NCBI GenBank assembly: GCA_033557835.1
Contig: JAWQRO010000330.1
Span: 1-42,815 of the forward strand
Direction: 5' to 3'
DNA length: 42,815 nucleotides
Source: Helochares maculicollis
Lineage: Eukaryota > Arthropoda > Insecta > Coleoptera > Hydrophilidae
The translations under genes and the position numbers were made by a program. The notes beneath the pieces were generated by a model. That model worked only from the letters and a program-made list of their open reading frames with translations. It did not search any database and was not told the DNA's origin. Position 1 is the stretch's first letter, and every line of letters starts with the position of its first letter. This document shows positions 40,436 through 42,815 of this stretch, one piece after another.

Positions 40436-41263
40436 ATGACAAACTCAATAGGCTATGGGAGTTTACAAAGACGTTTTGCAGATTTGATAACACAATGCGC
40501 ACAGCCTCTGGTAGATGACAAATTTATTCTCTACGTATCTGAGGAAGCACGCAAGACTGCAAACTCTACAGGTCCATGCTCTCTTCCAAACCCACGCACT
40601 CGGAAACGAAAGTCTCCTCGTAATCCACGATGCTTGAAACCTCCACCTTGTGAACCATATCCTCCTTCTGCTCTCTGCCGCAAAACAAACGCAAGCAGCC
40701 CAAATCCATACAGCTCAAATCCATGCAGACCTTGCAATACAAATCCCTGCTATTACAAAGCGCCTCCTTGCCCTCCAGCTACTTGTAAATATCAAGCAAT
40801 TTTATGCAATGCTTTGCCATGCAGCCCTTGTAATCAACGTAGTATTTGCGCACCACGAAATCCTTGTGTCCCTTGCAATCCTTGCATGGGCTGTTGCAGC
40901 CCTTGTATGCCTTGCTTGGACGACGAAGAAAATTTCATTGAAAGCTTAATGCCTTACATAAGATCATTACCAAAAATTAAGAAAATGCAAGTGAAAGTAT
41001 TATTCCAAAATACAATTTACAACATTATGCTGGAGAACAAAAACCAAAACGAGCCAATCTGTCCTCAATACAAAGCTTCCAAACCAATATGTTTACAAGA
41101 CGAAGATGAAATCTTCTATTGGAATCTAATACCATATTTGAAAGCTCTAAGTCCCGAGAAGCGCCTCCTGTCTAGACTGTTATTTTTGGATGATTTGTCT
41201 TCTGTTTACGAAAATAAAGGTGTTCCTACTCTTAGTGCTGATGTGACAAGAAATGATTTGTGA
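40436..41263 (+). CDS. DB16: LQ-helix, Cys/Pro/Asn spacer and paired BESS-like modules
   Basis: 275 residues, intronless, and the most complete example of the family layout. Residues 7-37 are the N-terminal module (YGSLQRRFADLITQ, KFILYVSEE). Residues 45-160 are rich in Cys, Pro and Asn (NPCVPCNPCMGCCSPCMPC) with basic patches. Module 1 starts at Asp162 (DDEENFIESLMPYIRSL) and module 2 at Asp222 (DEDEIFYWNLIPYLKAL), joined through YKASKPICLQ. A short tail follows. It is closest to DB8, DB15 and DB17. No signal peptide or membrane segment is present, so the Cys-rich spacer is probably intracellular. Confidence 0.9.
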   Translation: MTNSIGYGSLQRRFADLITQCAQPLVDDKFILYVSEEARKTANSTGPCSLPNPRTRKRKSPRNPRCLKPPPCEPYPPSALCRKTNASSPNPYSSNPCRPCNTNPCYYKAPPCPPATCKYQAILCNALPCSPCNQRSICAPRNPCVPCNPCMGCCSPCMPCLDDEENFIESLMPYIRSLPKIKKMQVKVLFQNTIYNIMLENKNQNEPICPQYKASKPICLQDEDEIFYWNLIPYLKALSPEKRLLSRLLFLDDLSSVYENKGVPTLSADVTRNDL

Positions 41264-42042
41264 CTGTTTTCATTGATCAATGTTAAATTACGTTCGCGAC
41301 GAGTGAAGTTAAGTGAGAATCGTCTAATAAGAATACAAGGAGTTTTGTCTTTTATTGTAGTGGCCATAGTATTATTAAACTTCCTTGCTGTACTATAATT
41401 CATTGCGCTCCTACTTTACTTATATTCTTTACCAAAAATCCGTACAATCAAAAGGCTACAATATATTCGCCATAGCAGGCAAATTTTATACTACTGCAGC
41501 TCCTCTCTTATAAAATATTTTAGGTACTAAATATATTGTGTGGCTATTGCAAAATTATTTATTGGCCACTCACATGAGGCTGTGAACCATCTCTTATATG
41601 AATATTTCTGCTGCATTTTTAGCATTCTCGCAGATACTAAATATTTAATAAAAACAATCTTGGTATAATAAATACGAGCGCATTACGCTAGGTGAATAAA
41701 ACTTGGAATAAGATCGTTATAGCTAAAGCCAATATATCTATTGCCCATAAGTATAATGATTCGCTTTACCATCAGAAGTACTCAAAAACATATACGTAAA
41801 TGCAAATACTACAAAAGATTATATCGCTTTTACTTAACATCCTACGAATGGAAAAGTAATAGTTACAAAGACAATTGATGCCAATGAATCAGATAAAAAA
41901 TAATTATTTATTATGAATGAAGAAGACAAGTATTTCACGGGCTCCTAGCTACTGAGTAAATTACTTTTTTTATTTTGATCTACCCATCAAAGCATCAACG
42001 ATTTTGACATATCTTCCAAAATTATAAGTGTTTCTTTAAAAT
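41264..42042. other. Intergenic stretch between DB16 and DB17
   Basis: AT-rich spacer with the DB17 leader at its right end. No gene, repeat or RNA was recognised. Confidence 0.6.
42017..42023 (+). promoter_or_regulatory. CNAAATT element before DB17
   Basis: CAAAATT, 19 bases upstream of the ATG at 42043. Confidence 0.4.
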
Positions 42043-42815
42043 ATGGCTGAAATATTAAACTCCAATGAAAGCATAGACTCTAATGTAATATCGCCCGCCA
42101 ATGATGAAGGCAATCATTGTGTATGTTTCGTAGCGAAGAAAAACAAGTCAAGAAGTCGCTGTGTTTCCAAAGCTAACTGTATCTCCTTATCTCCCACTCC
42201 TAGTCCTCCTGCAGAACCATCTCCACCATGTTTGCCTTGCAGCCCGCAGTTTTCATGCCCTTATGCAACTTGCGACCCTTGTTCATCATGTATTCCGTCT
42301 GCACAGTGTAATCCTTGTGAGCAGTGTAACAATTACAGTACACGTAATCCTTGTGAACTTTGTAAGCCTTGTGGAACTTGTAATCCTTGTGGCACTTGTA
42401 GCCCTTGTGGCACTTGCAATCCTTGTGGAACTTGCAATCCTTGTGGAACTTGCAATCCTTGTGGAACTTGTAACTCACGTCCCCCTTGTAATCCATGTGG
42501 ACTCTGTAATTCGTGTGGACCTTGTAATACTTGCTTAGCATGTAATCCTTGCGTCCAAGGTAATACTTGTATTCCATGTTCGCCTTACACACCTTGCTAC
42601 ACTCTTCAGGCTGGAATAAATTGTGATAGCCCTCCGTGTTGTACAGTTCCGCATTGTGGTCCAACTTTAGATGACGAAGAAAACTTTATTGAAAGTATAA
42701 TTCCGTTCATTCGATGTCTGCCGTATATGAAGAAAATGGAACTCAGAATGCTGTTTTTAAATTCATTCTATGACATTATGGTACAAAATCAAAACGAAAG
42801 AGCCATTCCAATTTT
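42043..42815 (+). CDS. DB17: Cys-Gly-Thr-Cys repeat protein with BESS-like module (partial, cut by window end)
   Basis: The frame opens at the ATG at 42043 and is still open at the last base; 257 complete codons are visible. Residues 1-60 are mixed and partly acidic. Residues 60-205 are rich in Cys, Pro and Asn, with six tandem NPCGTC-type units at 108-143. These are the closest match in the window to the Cys-Gly-Pro repeats of Drosophila Mst(3)CGP sperm-tail proteins. Module 1 begins at Asp210 (DDEENFIESIIPFIR) and is complete. The second module, expected about 60 residues later, lies beyond the window. It is closest to DB16. Confidence 0.87.
   Translation, partial: MAEILNSNESIDSNVISPANDEGNHCVCFVAKKNKSRSRCVSKANCISLSPTPSPPAEPSPPCLPCSPQFSCPYATCDPCSSCIPSAQCNPCEQCNNYSTRNPCELCKPCGTCNPCGTCSPCGTCNPCGTCNPCGTCNPCGTCNSRPPCNPCGLCNSCGPCNTCLACNPCVQGNTCIPCSPYTPCYTLQAGINCDSPPCCTVPHCGPTLDDEENFIESIIPFIRCLPYMKKMELRMLFLNSFYDIMVQNQNERAIPI
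42364..42471 (+). repeat. 18-bp coding repeat in DB17
   Basis: Six tandem copies of an 18-base unit encoding (N/S/K)PCGTC, with mostly synonymous differences. Degenerate NPCG and NSCG units continue downstream to about 42530. Confidence 0.92.

Noticed and set aside
1..42815. tRNA or other structured RNA genes
   Set aside because: No cloverleaf, box motif or other RNA gene signature was recognised by eye. A covariance-model scan would be needed to exclude them fully.

Overview
The window is AT-rich eukaryotic DNA, almost certainly from an insect. It has GT-AG introns, mariner and RTE-type transposon remains, and genes built on the BESS motif, a short protein-interaction motif best known from insect nuclear proteins. 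The species cannot be named from the sequence.

Layout. 1-5553: non-coding, with an (AT)n tract, a diverged tandem duplication and a decayed mariner element (2353-3483) whose ends are intact. 5554-9510: two internal exons of an acid-sphingomyelinase-like phosphodiesterase on the + strand. Its first and last exons are not in view. 9511-13379: intron or intergenic DNA. 13380-42815: a dense tandem array of 17 intronless genes that I do not recognise as a described family. Thirteen carry two BESS-like modules (DB1, 2, 4-12, 14, 16). A fourteenth (DB17) is cut by the window end inside the linker after its first module. Two are truncated relatives (DB3, DB15). One is a small gene of unclear kinship (S13). 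The array has three orientation blocks: seven + genes (13.4-28.8 kb), seven - genes (29.1-39.6 kb), then three + genes (39.8 kb to the end). Mariner and RTE relics lie in the wider gaps.

The family. Each full protein has an optional short N-terminal helix, a fast-changing spacer (often very rich in Cys, Pro, Asn or Gln, sometimes in short tandem repeats), a paired BESS module of about 100 residues whose two halves start 59-64 residues apart, and a variable Ser-rich, acidic or basic tail. There is no MADF domain, zinc finger or signal peptide.

Likely biology (inference). The Cys-Pro-Asn-Gly repeats resemble Drosophila Mst(3)CGP sperm-tail proteins. Thirteen of the 17 genes carry a CNAAATT element within about 50 bases upstream of the ATG, like the translational-control and testis-promoter motif of Drosophila spermatocyte genes. 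Several 5' leaders also contain short upstream ORFs. Together these suggest a rapidly evolving male-germline gene cluster, in which a conserved paired-BESS dimerisation unit is joined to changing structural Cys-rich segments. Testis expression is a prediction, not something the sequence proves.
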